Assembly (NCBI GenBank): GCA_020404105.1
Contig: JADBWH010000029.1
Coordinates: 1 to 64,000, forward strand
Direction: 5' to 3'
From: Pseudanabaena sp. M53BS1SP1A06MG
GTDB lineage: Bacteria; Cyanobacteriota; Cyanobacteriia; Pseudanabaenales; Pseudanabaenaceae
Length of the DNA: 64,000 nt
The notes under the pieces are model-generated. The model saw nothing but the letters and a program-made list of their open reading frames with translations, was not told the origin of the DNA and did not search any database. Positions 51,155-60,400 of this stretch are shown here, in pieces. Each line of letters starts with the position of its first letter. Within the stretch, counting starts at the first letter, position 1. The translations under genes were made by a program, and so were the position numbers.

Positions 51155-51739
51155 TCAGAAAATTGGTTTATAGCCTTCAGGACACTTGATTTCTCTTCCA
51201 TCCCATTTAGGTATAGGTGGTAATTTCATCGTTGGTTCTATAGATACACAGAGCTTGGAATAGGAAGTAACATTCTTGGAAACAGAAATGTCCTGTAACC
51301 AGATAATACCCACGAACCTACGTAGTCTTTTGCCTCCGAATTTCTGACTCGGTTCACCGAAGAGTAATGTTGTGGAATAATTTTGGCCTTAGGAGGTAAA
51401 GAGGAATTATCAGAAGACTTGCGGATGATGCCAACCTCAGTTTACTCATCCTTTCGTAATGGATCTTGGACAAACAACTTGCCATCTGGGGTAATGATGA
51501 TTTGCAAAGGTGGCATCAAATTTACCGAAAAGCTCGGATTATTAGGAGTTAATTTCCAAGTTCCAGTGATTGGTGATGAAGTAACTGGCTTTGGAGTTTC
51601 CGCGATCGCTTGCTCCGCAAGATATCCCACACTAGCTAATATCGTTAGTGTTCCCAACAGTATTGGATGTAAGCAAAATTGATAAATTAATCTTTGTAAT
51701 TGAAGAGTTTGCCATAAAAATATAGATACATTTAGTAGT
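51155..51739 (-). pseudogene. type IV pilin-like G/H family protein, broken
   Basis: On the minus strand, LWQTLQLQRLIYQFCLHPI and LLGTLTILASVGYLAEQAIA (membrane/signal segment) are followed by PITGTWKLTPNNP and IIITPDGKLFVQDPLRKDE, then a stop near 51442. In another frame SSDNSSLPPKAKIIPQHYSS and NRVRNSEAKDYVGSW follow. A further shift gives SKNVTSYSKLCVSIEPTMKL and WDGREIKCPEGYKPIF to the TGA at 51155-51157. The KIIPxxYSxVxxxxNSEAKxYVG pattern and the CPEGYK end fit cyanobacterial pilin-like G/H proteins. Compared with the family, a middle block of about 60 residues is missing. A perfect hairpin sits at the 5' end, where the start codon should be. Confidence 0.65.
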
Positions 51740-51792
51740 CCAGATAAAAATATGAAAGTGCGGCTTGGTCACTCTTTCATATTTTTATCTGG
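51740..51792. repeat. 19-bp perfect inverted repeat
   Basis: CCAGATAAAAATATGAAAG (51740-51758) and its complement (51774-51792) around TGCGGCTTGGTCACT. It occupies the 5' end of the broken pilin-like gene. Confidence 0.75.
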
Positions 51793-51885
51793 CTTTGAAT
51801 TCAGCGCATTGCATTGAAATCTGCTATAAAAACTACCTAATTACGTTCATTCTATGCTATTAATTACGCAAAAATTTACAGCAGC

Positions 51886-52965
51886 ATGACTACTAATCTT
51901 GTCAAACCAATAGCAGAAAACTTTTGGAGTGAATATAACATTCGCCTAGAACCTTGGAGCATTGGCTATGATGCGCCTGTGAGTATTAATCCAGAAGAGA
52001 TTCCCACCAGTGACAAGGTTAATACGGAAGTTGAAGTTGGTAATGGTGATTGGCAGCCAATCCGTAACGCGATCGCGCCAGAGCTTCCCAATCAGCTTTT
52101 ATTTATCGATGGAAGATTGCGAATCGATGCTAATTTTCTAGGTCGGCGTGATGATGAGATTTTGTATGGAGCATTTGCCACAATTGCTGTAGGTGCAGTC
52201 CTTGTTGATCGCTCGATTAGCCGTGCTAAATGTATTGCCACCGAGGTGAAGCGGATTATTGCGATCGGTGGTAACTTAAATCCACCTGTCACCATCATTC
52301 CTGCGCCGATGAGTGGTCGAGGTGAGCTTAAATATGATTATTGCCTCACGAGTAGTAATAATGAAGCAGATACGCCTTCACAAATAGTGCAAAGTGCGAT
52401 GCTTGATGAAGAACTTCGCATTGCCAACGAGCTATCTCTAAAAAAGGAACTAATTAAAGAAAATACCTTGATTGTGCGTGATGGTCCTTTGCTCTATCGC
52501 GTTTATCAAACCCCCTTCGAGACAATTGGCTATGTCAAAACGATGGGTAAAGCCTATTTAAGAGGAGACAATGCTCAAGTCTTGCGATCTCTTAAAGTTG
52601 GTGAACGCACACCAATTTTTCGGATTTCTAATAGTAAAGGATCTAATCTCAGTTGGTACTTGCGATCTGGGAGCAAAGATTTAAATTATAAAAAATTGGG
52701 CTATCACGATTTGCATGGTCTTGTTCGCATTGATCTCGATGGCAGCGTTTCCCTTGAGCGGGCAAAGGAGATCGCTGACCAAAGCACCTATTTAATTCCT
52801 CAATATGCTTCCCATCCTACCCGCGATCCTCGTGCGCCTCAAAACTTAACTCCCGTTGGTGCATTGGAGAAAGAACTAGGTAGAAGAATGGGTAGTCGTG
52901 AATTAATTTCACGGCGTTTACGCGATTTTCTAGCTGAATCTGCTTATAGTCCTATCATTGTCTAA
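51886..52965 (+). CDS. NurA-like nuclease (tentative)
   Basis: A 359-residue soluble protein. Features suggestive of the NurA domain are an early acidic strand motif LLFIDGRLRIDANFLG followed by AFATIAVGAVLVD, a second motif TLIVRDGPLLYRVY, and GYVKTMGKAYLRGDNAQVL. It closes with GALEKELGRRMGSRELISRR. NurA is a 5'-3' nuclease that normally pairs with the helicase HerA in end resection. No HerA-like gene is in the window, although the BREX PglY ATPase is nearby. The assignment rests on motif order only. The stop codon is directly followed by repeat B5. Confidence 0.55.
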   Translation: MTTNLVKPIAENFWSEYNIRLEPWSIGYDAPVSINPEEIPTSDKVNTEVEVGNGDWQPIRNAIAPELPNQLLFIDGRLRIDANFLGRRDDEILYGAFATIAVGAVLVDRSISRAKCIATEVKRIIAIGGNLNPPVTIIPAPMSGRGELKYDYCLTSSNNEADTPSQIVQSAMLDEELRIANELSLKKELIKENTLIVRDGPLLYRVYQTPFETIGYVKTMGKAYLRGDNAQVLRSLKVGERTPIFRISNSKGSNLSWYLRSGSKDLNYKKLGYHDLHGLVRIDLDGSVSLERAKEIADQSTYLIPQYASHPTRDPRAPQNLTPVGALEKELGRRMGSRELISRRLRDFLAESAYSPIIV

Positions 52966-53083
52966 TAAGGGACTTGCGATTAATTAAAGTACCTACGGCT
53001 TCGACTTCGATCAGCCAATGTTGGCTGATCGAAGTCGAAGCCATACAAACTCGGTAGTCCCTTTTTTCTCGTCAAGTTCCTTA
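52966..53083. repeat. family B palindromic repeat, copy B5
   Basis: A full copy (TAAGGGACTTGCGATTAATT to CTCGTCAAGTTCCTTA), starting on the base after the NurA-like stop codon. The core is a slightly altered CGACTTCGATCAGCCA-ATGT-TGGCTGATCGAAGTCG, with both arms changed together. The ends TAAGGGACTTG and CAAGTTCCTTA are near-perfect terminal inverted repeats. Confidence 0.85.
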
Positions 53084-53139
53084 CTTGCTTGAAAAACGGT
53101 ATAGGATGGCTATAAGCATACTTTTTCAATTACCAGAAA

Positions 53140-54405
53140 CTATCTGACAATCGGTAGTTCGTTCCAGTTTGAGGTGTAACGAGGCGATCGCTGACTGGAT
53201 TTCGTTTGCCAAGATTTAGTAAGTCCAGTACCTGCAAAAATTAACGTATCTCGCCCAAACTTTTGGTTAATCAGATCTAAGTATTGCATTAGTCTTTGAG
53301 AACGTTCTGTGTCTTCAACAGATTTTTCTGCCAATAAGTCTCCCTGAATATTGTTTTCGGATACTAGCCCTAATCCTATGACCCCTGCTTTTTTGAATTG
53401 GTAACCAACGCGGAAAATCTTTTCGGTACTCTGCATAGCCACCAATATTAGTTCTCTTGTGTCGTTAGAGGCGATCGCTAAATTAACGGTTAGGGAATTG
53501 CTATAAAATTCTCCTCGAAAGGGTGAACTTCTCGCAAAAATTGTTAATGCTGTTGCTGCTTGTTTTTGCTTCCTCAGTTTGGTGGCTAAGCGACTAGTAA
53601 AAGTCGAGATTGCTTCTTGAAGTTCCTTGATGTCTGTAATACCATGACTAAAGGATCTTGATACACAGGTCGTTTGTTTGGGATTTGGACATAGTTCTAG
53701 GGATAAACAGGATTTGCCCGCTAGTTCCATTTGTATTCTCACGCCGATGATACCCATCTTTTGGCGCAGTTCTCCTATATCCATTTCACGCAATTTCAAC
53801 GCATTATCAATCCCTCTACTAACTAGCCATTTTTCTTGTTGTTTACCTATTCCCCAAATCTCTCTTACTGGAGTTGTCTCCAATATTCTGTCAGGGTTTT
53901 GACATTCATAGAAGCTAAATATTCCTTTGGGCGATCGCTTAGCGATATAGTTTGTGAGTTTGGCTAAGGTTTTGGTTGGAGCGATGCCGATAGAGATCGG
54001 CAGACCTAACCATTGCTTTACCCTTTGTCTGATCTGTTGGGCATAGTCTAGATCATGGGGCAATCCCGTGAGATTCAGAAATGCTTCGTCTATTGAGTAG
54101 ATTTCTATCTCTGCCGCAAATTGTGCCAAAATTTCCATCACTCTTTGGGACAGGTCGCCATAGAGTTCATAGTTAGACGATAGGGTAATGATGTCGTGTT
54201 TGGCGATCTCTTTAGCAATCTTAAATACTGGTACTCCCATGCCTATTCCTAGGGCTTTAACTTCAGCCGATCTTGCCACCACACATCCATCATTGTTACT
54301 AAGCACAACGACGGGTTTTCCCTCGAGTTTGGGATTAAATACTCGTTCACAGGATACATAGAAGTTATTGCAATCGACGAGAGCTAAGCAGGGCGCGGAT
54401 AACAT
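53140..54405 (-). CDS. umuC: Y-family DNA polymerase UmuC
   Basis: A 421-residue translesion polymerase, the catalytic subunit of polymerase V in complex with UmuD'. The catalytic motifs are intact: [17 protein letters not shown] (about 8-24, first Asp), then [19 protein letters not shown] and [17 protein letters not shown] (Asp-Glu, about 101-117). The thumb/little-finger region contains [19 protein letters not shown]. Its length equals that of E. coli UmuC (422). The start ATG at 54403-54405 lies inside the 3' end of umuD (41-base overlap), so translation is probably coupled. Confidence 0.95.
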   Translation of the reverse strand: MLSAPCLALVDCNNFYVSCERVFNPKLEGKPVVVLSNNDGCVVARSAEVKALGIGMGVPVFKIAKEIAKHDIITLSSNYELYGDLSQRVMEILAQFAAEIEIYSIDEAFLNLTGLPHDLDYAQQIRQRVKQWLGLPISIGIAPTKTLAKLTNYIAKRSPKGIFSFYECQNPDRILETTPVREIWGIGKQQEKWLVSRGIDNALKLREMDIGELRQKMGIIGVRIQMELAGKSCLSLELCPNPKQTTCVSRSFSHGITDIKELQEAISTFTSRLATKLRKQKQAATALTIFARSSPFRGEFYSNSLTVNLAIASNDTRELILVAMQSTEKIFRVGYQFKKAGVIGLGLVSENNIQGDLLAEKSVEDTERSQRLMQYLDLINQKFGRDTLIFAGTGLTKSWQTKSSQRSPRYTSNWNELPIVR

Positions 54406-54814
54406 AGGTAACGACTCCCCAGATCTGGAATTCTGTATCTTCGGTGATGCTGATTAGTTGACAATTGGGGTTTTCGGATAGCAGTTGTAGCCGTCTCCGA
54501 TTGCGGCTGACTCGACGGATTACCAAATCACCATTGACGGAAGCTACGACTATTTTCTGCTCAGTGACTTCGATTGAGCGATCCACTATCAGCAGATCCC
54601 CTTGCTGTAATCCACTCTCTAGCATTGGCTCTCCCTCAAATCGCATGAAAAAAGTGGCTGCAGGTTGACTGATCAAATAACGGTTGAGATCTAAATGAGA
54701 TTCGAGTAGATCGTCCGCAGGTGAGGGAAATCCTGCCGAAACTCTGCTTGAAAATAGCGGCAACCTTATCGGTGATTCAGTACAAGGCTTTCTTATTTGA
54801 CCGATATTAACCAT
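54365..54814 (-). CDS. umuD: UmuD homologue lacking the Ser-Lys protease dyad
   Basis: A 149-residue LexA/UmuD (S24) family protein, partner of UmuC. The self-cleavage region [18 protein letters not shown] keeps the Ala27-Gly28 bond. The active-site serine motif GDSM of the family reads GEPM here (Pro63 in place of Ser60 of E. coli). The catalytic lysine (Lys97 of E. coli, in FTVKKL) is Arg100 in LVIRRV. The rest of the fold ([26 protein letters not shown]) is conserved. Family knowledge says that the dyad is needed for RecA-stimulated cleavage, so this protein is predicted not to cleave itself. It is co-transcribed with umuC. I found no convincing LexA box upstream. Confidence 0.9.
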   Translation of the reverse strand: MVNIGQIRKPCTESPIRLPLFSSRVSAGFPSPADDLLESHLDLNRYLISQPAATFFMRFEGEPMLESGLQQGDLLIVDRSIEVTEQKIVVASVNGDLVIRRVSRNRRRLQLLSENPNCQLISITEDTEFQIWGVVTYVIRALLSSRRLQ

Positions 54815-54951
54815 TGCTATGCCCTAAATTTATACTTATGATTATCGTACAATATTTAAAGCTTTTATAGTTGATGTTTTTTTCTGTCTCCAATTTCAGT
54901 CAAGACTGTCAGTTGGTCTCACATCTTGCAGATTTTAGCTAGGCAGTTTGA

Positions 54952-55008
54952 GGTATTGCTCAATAGGTAAGTGGCGCTTTGCGCCATCCTTACCTATTGA
55001 GCAATACC
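54952..55008. repeat. 20-bp inverted repeat
   Basis: GGTATTGCTCAATAGGTAAG (54952-54971) pairs with 54989-55008. The centre GTGGCGCTTTGCGCCA is the same as in the hairpin nested in D2 near 47010. It lies in the 372-base gap between pglZ and umuD, with no gene. Confidence 0.7.
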
Positions 55009-55096
55009 AAGATTTGAGAGAAAAAAACTGCTTTATGTGGGGCTAAGTTGCGGCGCTATCAACAAATTTGATCAAGCTTTTGGATTTCTACAGTAA

Positions 55097-55189
55097 TAGG
55101 ACTTACGCAAACCGAACAAATTTATTACGCATTGGGTAGATGTGGTGCGGGCGAAGCCCGCACTACATCTACCCAATGCGTATGTTCTA
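55097..55189. repeat. family C palindromic repeat, copy C6
   Basis: TAGGACTTACGCAAACCGAA, core GGTGCGGGC-GAA-GCCCGCACT, then AATGCGTATGTTCTA. The last three bases (55187-55189) read TAG on the minus strand and form the stop codon of pglZ. Confidence 0.88.
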
Positions 55190-57484
55190 AGTAATATTCC
55201 ACCAAGTTGGAAACTGATTAGAAGATTCTATCCAACCACTAGGAATAATTTTACTCGAAGATAATACGGCAATAGGAGTTACTATTTCTTGAGGATTCGC
55301 ACCGCCATGATATCCATTTTTTTTAGGCTTATAGCGAATTTGCTCTGACCAAGGCGCAATGATTGACTTGTGACCAGAGGCAACAATTCGATTGCCAATT
55401 AATCGACATTCTGCATCCGTTAGATTTCCATGATCGGGTTGCCACCGTTCACCTCCCTCTGTCGTAGATATCAGGCTAGTTCCATGCTCAATTATGTGAC
55501 CATGATCGCTGGCTAAAATAACAATCCGATCTGCTGATTTTGCTTCTTCTAGAAGTGCTGGGATAACCTTAATCGATTGCTGAGTCCAGTCAACATATAA
55601 CTGCTCACCTTTGGTGAGGTGATCGTCGATCGCATTGACAACTACGCCTACAACGAGGCGATCGCGAGATGAGAGCGCTTGACGGACATCTTGGCTAAGA
55701 GTTACGTCTTCTGATCCCTGTAGCTGGGCTTTATGAAATAGCAGAGGATGTTGTTTTTTCTGTTGCTTACTACTTCGATTAAGATCGGGATGAAATTTAA
55801 ATTCTGAGCTTTCATCTTTGGCATTGCCACTTCTTAATCGCCCACACAATAAACTAGTCCGCGATATTTCGGTGATTGATGGAACTGTTGCTAGTGCAGA
55901 CATGATGGGGAAGTCTCGATCTTCTTTACGCAGTAGTGACCAACCTTGTCTGGTAATGCTTTCCAATAGTTGGTGACATACTGACATACTCATTCCATCT
56001 AAGACAATTAAAAGGACTGGAGTGTGAGATGAGATTGGAGCAACTATATCTTTTAAGACATTCTCAACCACCAAAATTTGATCGTGACTAGAGCCTAAAT
56101 CTGTCCAACTAGCAAAGAGATTCGCAAAGATTTTGGATTGGTATTCACGGACTTTTACCGCAAGATTAAACAGATTGGCATAGGTTTTAGCAACTAATTG
56201 CAATGGTTCGTCTGAGAGAAGAGAGTGTCTTGCCCAGTCTGCAAAGCTGTTTTCGCTGACTTCATTGGCGATCGCGGCCGTGAGAGATTGAGCCACAGGA
56301 TTAGTCTCTACTTCTTGTTGGTGAATCCAATTCAAGAGCCTAATTGCCATATCGAGATTATTAATACGGCTGCGATAGCGATCGTCTTTAGCTAAGTTGT
56401 GTTGCAATATCTGATTACGGTTAGCGATCAGTTCTTTTATTTGTGTCTCCAATCCACTCGTTAGAGGATTTTTGAGGATAGAGGTTAAGGTTTGGGCAAA
56501 TGACTCAAGACGTTGATTAAAGCCTAGGGGTGAGATTTCGCTAAGATGAGCTAGATGGCTAGCGCCAATTTCTTGCAAAATCTCATCAGCACGATTCAAG
56601 ATATTTTCTTTGAGTTGGATGTCAATTGGTAAACGGAGATTGATTAACTCTTGAGCCGCAGCTTGCCAAGTAATTCCTATGTTTGGTGTTAATATTTCTC
56701 CTTGAAAATAGCGCTCTTCGATTTTACCGATCGCCTTGTCTAGTTTTCCTGTTGCCTTGGGATGAAACAAAACACCAAACACTAAACCCAGAGCGACTAA
56801 ATCATTACGCTCGGTTTGGCAAGCACATCTCAAGATGTATTGAGCAACGTGACCAACAAGTTCTGTTATATAAGCGATCGCCGCTTTTTGGAAAAAAGGA
56901 GCCGCATTTTTAAGCCTTGCAATATGATTACTGTCTATTGACCACTTTAAAAGATCGGGTAAATCGGGAGAGCGATCGACAATTCCCAAACCACGCTCTA
57001 GAAGGATAGTCCAAACTGTATCTGCATTAAGAAAGCCATTGCTAACTGGTGTATAGCCTTCGCTAGTATTCCAATCAATAAGATAATCGGCAATCCATAG
57101 TTCTTTACGCAAGCGAGGATCGATTAAATTTGCTTGAAATAGCGACTTGACAACTTCCCAAGGATCGATTGAGAAAAGCTTTCTCTTGGCTAAGCGCATC
57201 AGAATATCATCGTCTAGATCTGACTCTTTGAGGGTTGTGAGGATTACATGGATATCTGAGTTGTCGGTTTGACAGTCTGCATGGGCAGCTTGCATCACTA
57301 AACGCATCGCTAAGGGAGATTTGCAAACATGGATACAAAGGGTGATATCGCGATCGCTCTGCACTGTTTCGCCAGTCCATTGACCTGCAATGTGAATACC
57401 AATGAACTTGGGGTTTACATTTCCTTGGCGAATAGTCGCAACTTGCGCCTTAATCTGATTGATGCTAGGTACGACAACACTCAC
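55187..57484 (-). CDS. pglZ: BREX type 2 phosphatase-fold protein PglZ
   Basis: A 765-residue PglZ-domain protein of the phage-growth-limitation/BREX defence system. The alkaline-phosphatase-like core is visible: VLLIVLDGMSMSVCHQLL (metal-site Asp, about 490) and IVILASDHGHIIEHG (about 660, Asp-His-His), then PDHGN and YHGGANPQEIVTPIAVL. The N-terminal part (HIAGQWTGETVQSDR, CKSPLAMRLVMQAA) matches the BREX-2 type. Translation starts at GTG 57482-57484, overlapping the pglY TGA as GTGA, so the two are coupled. The C-terminus ends in repeat C6, and type 2 PglZ is usually longer (about 900), so the end may be trimmed. BrxD and BrxHI, which often follow, are absent. Confidence 0.9.
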   Translation of the reverse strand: MSVVVPSINQIKAQVATIRQGNVNPKFIGIHIAGQWTGETVQSDRDITLCIHVCKSPLAMRLVMQAAHADCQTDNSDIHVILTTLKESDLDDDILMRLAKRKLFSIDPWEVVKSLFQANLIDPRLRKELWIADYLIDWNTSEGYTPVSNGFLNADTVWTILLERGLGIVDRSPDLPDLLKWSIDSNHIARLKNAAPFFQKAAIAYITELVGHVAQYILRCACQTERNDLVALGLVFGVLFHPKATGKLDKAIGKIEERYFQGEILTPNIGITWQAAAQELINLRLPIDIQLKENILNRADEILQEIGASHLAHLSEISPLGFNQRLESFAQTLTSILKNPLTSGLETQIKELIANRNQILQHNLAKDDRYRSRINNLDMAIRLLNWIHQQEVETNPVAQSLTAAIANEVSENSFADWARHSLLSDEPLQLVAKTYANLFNLAVKVREYQSKIFANLFASWTDLGSSHDQILVVENVLKDIVAPISSHTPVLLIVLDGMSMSVCHQLLESITRQGWSLLRKEDRDFPIMSALATVPSITEISRTSLLCGRLRSGNAKDESSEFKFHPDLNRSSKQQKKQHPLLFHKAQLQGSEDVTLSQDVRQALSSRDRLVVGVVVNAIDDHLTKGEQLYVDWTQQSIKVIPALLEEAKSADRIVILASDHGHIIEHGTSLISTTEGGERWQPDHGNLTDAECRLIGNRIVASGHKSIIAPWSEQIRYKPKKNGYHGGANPQEIVTPIAVLSSSKIIPSGWIESSNQFPTWWNIT

Positions 57485-60400
57485 GATTCTGTATTTTCCT
57501 CAGTGATGACCCAATGTAAGTTAATGCAGACTTTTTGTCCGCCCTTTAGCTGTGATTTTAGATGATTAAGGAGTTGCTGTGCTGTAACTAAGTCTATATG
57601 GTCGTGGGTGGCTTGACTGATGATCGAGTTGACAGTTGGAGTCGTTGAAGCAGGTGTGATGATTAGACTAGAATTTGTGGCTGATGGTGGTGGATAAATT
57701 AATGGTTTTGAAGAATCAGTAGTAATTGGTGTAATTGGTGTGGTCTTGTTGGTTACAGGGGGAAACGGGTTAGATGTAGGCAATGGGGTGTTCTTGGGTT
57801 GCGTGGTAAGTATTCGCGTAGCCTTTGCTTCTGATTCTTTTAGGATAGGAGCTAGGGCGATCGCATGTTCATCACCACTGAGAGCATGGATAAGCTCGGC
57901 AAGTAAAGTATTAACTTCAATGGAGCGCTCATCGGTCAGTTTTTGCACAGCTTCAATAATTTCCCATTTAGTACTCTTTAGAATATGAGTCAGCGATTTA
58001 AGTTGTCGGAAACACTCTTTCATCGCAGTGTTTGAAGTAGCGATCGCAATATCTGCCAAAATATTGACGATATCCTCTGATTTGTTATTTTCTGATTTAT
58101 TGGTATTGAGATTTGCTTGAATACGCTCGATCGCATTGACTGTAGCTGTTGCCGTTTGGAAGCGATCGCAATTTTTGTCAATGTTGAATCGCTCTAGAGT
58201 CTCGCTCAGTAGATTCAGATAATTTCTGGCATTAGCCAAATTTTCTCTAGCCATGTCTGAGATCTTGTCACTCAGTTCAGCGACGTTTTTGGCATTAAGT
58301 AACCTAGAAATAGAAATGTTAAAAATGCTATGAGCGCGATCTAATGCTGTTTGCCATAGCACTTCATCGGGGAGTTTTTGGGTGCGAAACTCGATGTCAT
58401 CAGGTAAGGACTTGAGAGAAGTATCGATCGCTAGATTGCTGCGATAGGCAATACGATTGGTTTGGGCGGCAAAGGTGAGAATTACCAAGTTTTGGGCGAT
58501 CGCAGGTAATCCCATTGATTTTGGCTCATCCAGCCAACGGCGTAACTGCCCGACAGATATCGCACCACCTACTTCCGCAATTTTGCGCGTGAAGTGTTGC
58601 TTCCAATGCTGTCCGATGACAAAGTGGGTCGCCTCTAGAGCCATTTCGCCTAGTAATAATGGATTAGCAATTTGACGCACCAGCAAACGGAGTTTGCGAT
58701 CTTCGATCGCGATTCTGCCATCGGTTTGCTGGGTGGCATCCATCATCACCCGATAGACTTTTTCGAGATTAGTGCTTGCTTCAATTTCGGCTTCAAAGGC
58801 TGGAGCCGCAGGAAATTCGTACTCTAGGGCTTGTTCGAGTAGATTTGTGAGCGCATCGCGCAAGGATGAGGCGACAGGGGGACGTAATTCTAGTCCGCTA
58901 TAGAGTGAGTGAAAACGTTCATTTAATTCTAGCGATCGCTCAGAATTAATGGAATTACTATCAGTAGTATCTAATCCATAGACCACTTCTAGATGATGCA
59001 AAACCCTTTGATGAAGGCTACTGCGTTGATTTTCTAAGATGGTCTTTGCGGATTGACGATCCTGCACCGAGAGATTGCTGGCAAACTGGGCAAAACGTTC
59101 ACCAGTGCCTGCGAGGATATGGTCAAGAGTAACGAGCATACCCAGATCGGTAAGGGCCTCTTCACTGAGAAAAGCTGGAATCCATGCTAGGGTCTTGGCT
59201 CCATTGGAATGAGCGGCAATGAATCCTTGAATTTTACTGATATCGTCCCGTGGCGTATGGGTATCGACATCAAAGGGATAGTCGATGATTATTTTCCAGC
59301 GATCGCCTTCATTTTCTAGGGCAGTTAGGGGCATTTCTCTAATGTTCCGAAATAGGACATTGCAGGAACGCCTTGTATTTTTCCAGAGATGACTGAAACT
59401 CTGCTCTAGTTCTTCTTCTCCTTGGAGACCTAGTTGCTTGAATAATAGATCGCGGACTAGACGCATCCGATTACCGTGATTATCTTCGCGCTTACCTTGG
59501 GCGATGATGCTCTGGGTATCCACGCCCGAAAGCTGAATCGAAATAGTCGGATCATTGCCTTCCGTGAGTCGAATTTCGCCGACCGTCCCTGCCCATTGCC
59601 GACATCTTTGTAAGACAATCTGCCCTTCGCGTCCAGGGATTGGGGCTTTAATTGTGCCGTGATTGAGCGCTGCTAAACGTTCGGGGGTGAGACTGCGTAA
59701 TACTTCGACTTCAGGGACAAGCGCTGATAGGAGCAAGGTTTTGATCAGGCGATCATCATTGAGAAAGGCAGTGCGTTTGGGATCTGTTGCTGCTAATAGC
59801 TCAACTTCTTCGCGGCGGAGTCCATGCTGTTTTTCAATCACTGGGAGCAGCTTTTGGTGATAGAGCCGCTTGGCCTTGTCAAAATGAATCGCGGTTTCAG
59901 GGCTGAAGGATTCGTCACCATGGGCGATCGCATCGAATAGGTCGCCCACGGGCAGAATATCGCCAATACTCAAATAATCGCGCCTGTCCACTAGCATTTG
60001 CACCATGATTTTGAGGGCGGTGCGTTCGCGTTGGAGGACGCTGGAGACGGCAATGAGGGCTTGAATTAAGGCGGGACTGAAGGGATAAACCTGTCGGAAG
60101 ATGGCGCGATCACCTTCACGGGTGAGCAGAATATTCATCACTGCTTCGCGCATGGTCAGGGATTTATCAATGGCAGCATCTAGTTCTATTTTTGCAGCAG
60201 GATTTTTGGGGCTGAGAATCCGTTTTTGGGCGATCGCTGGTAAGTTACGATCTTCGAGAACGATGCGATCGAATCTGCCTTCCCAATGTTTGAGGGCATC
60301 ACTAAAGTTTAGCCGTTGAGACCCAGGGACGGCATTGCCGATCAGTTCGCTGAGGTCGCGCTGTCTTGCCACAAAGCTGACAATGGGAATCGGGCGATCG

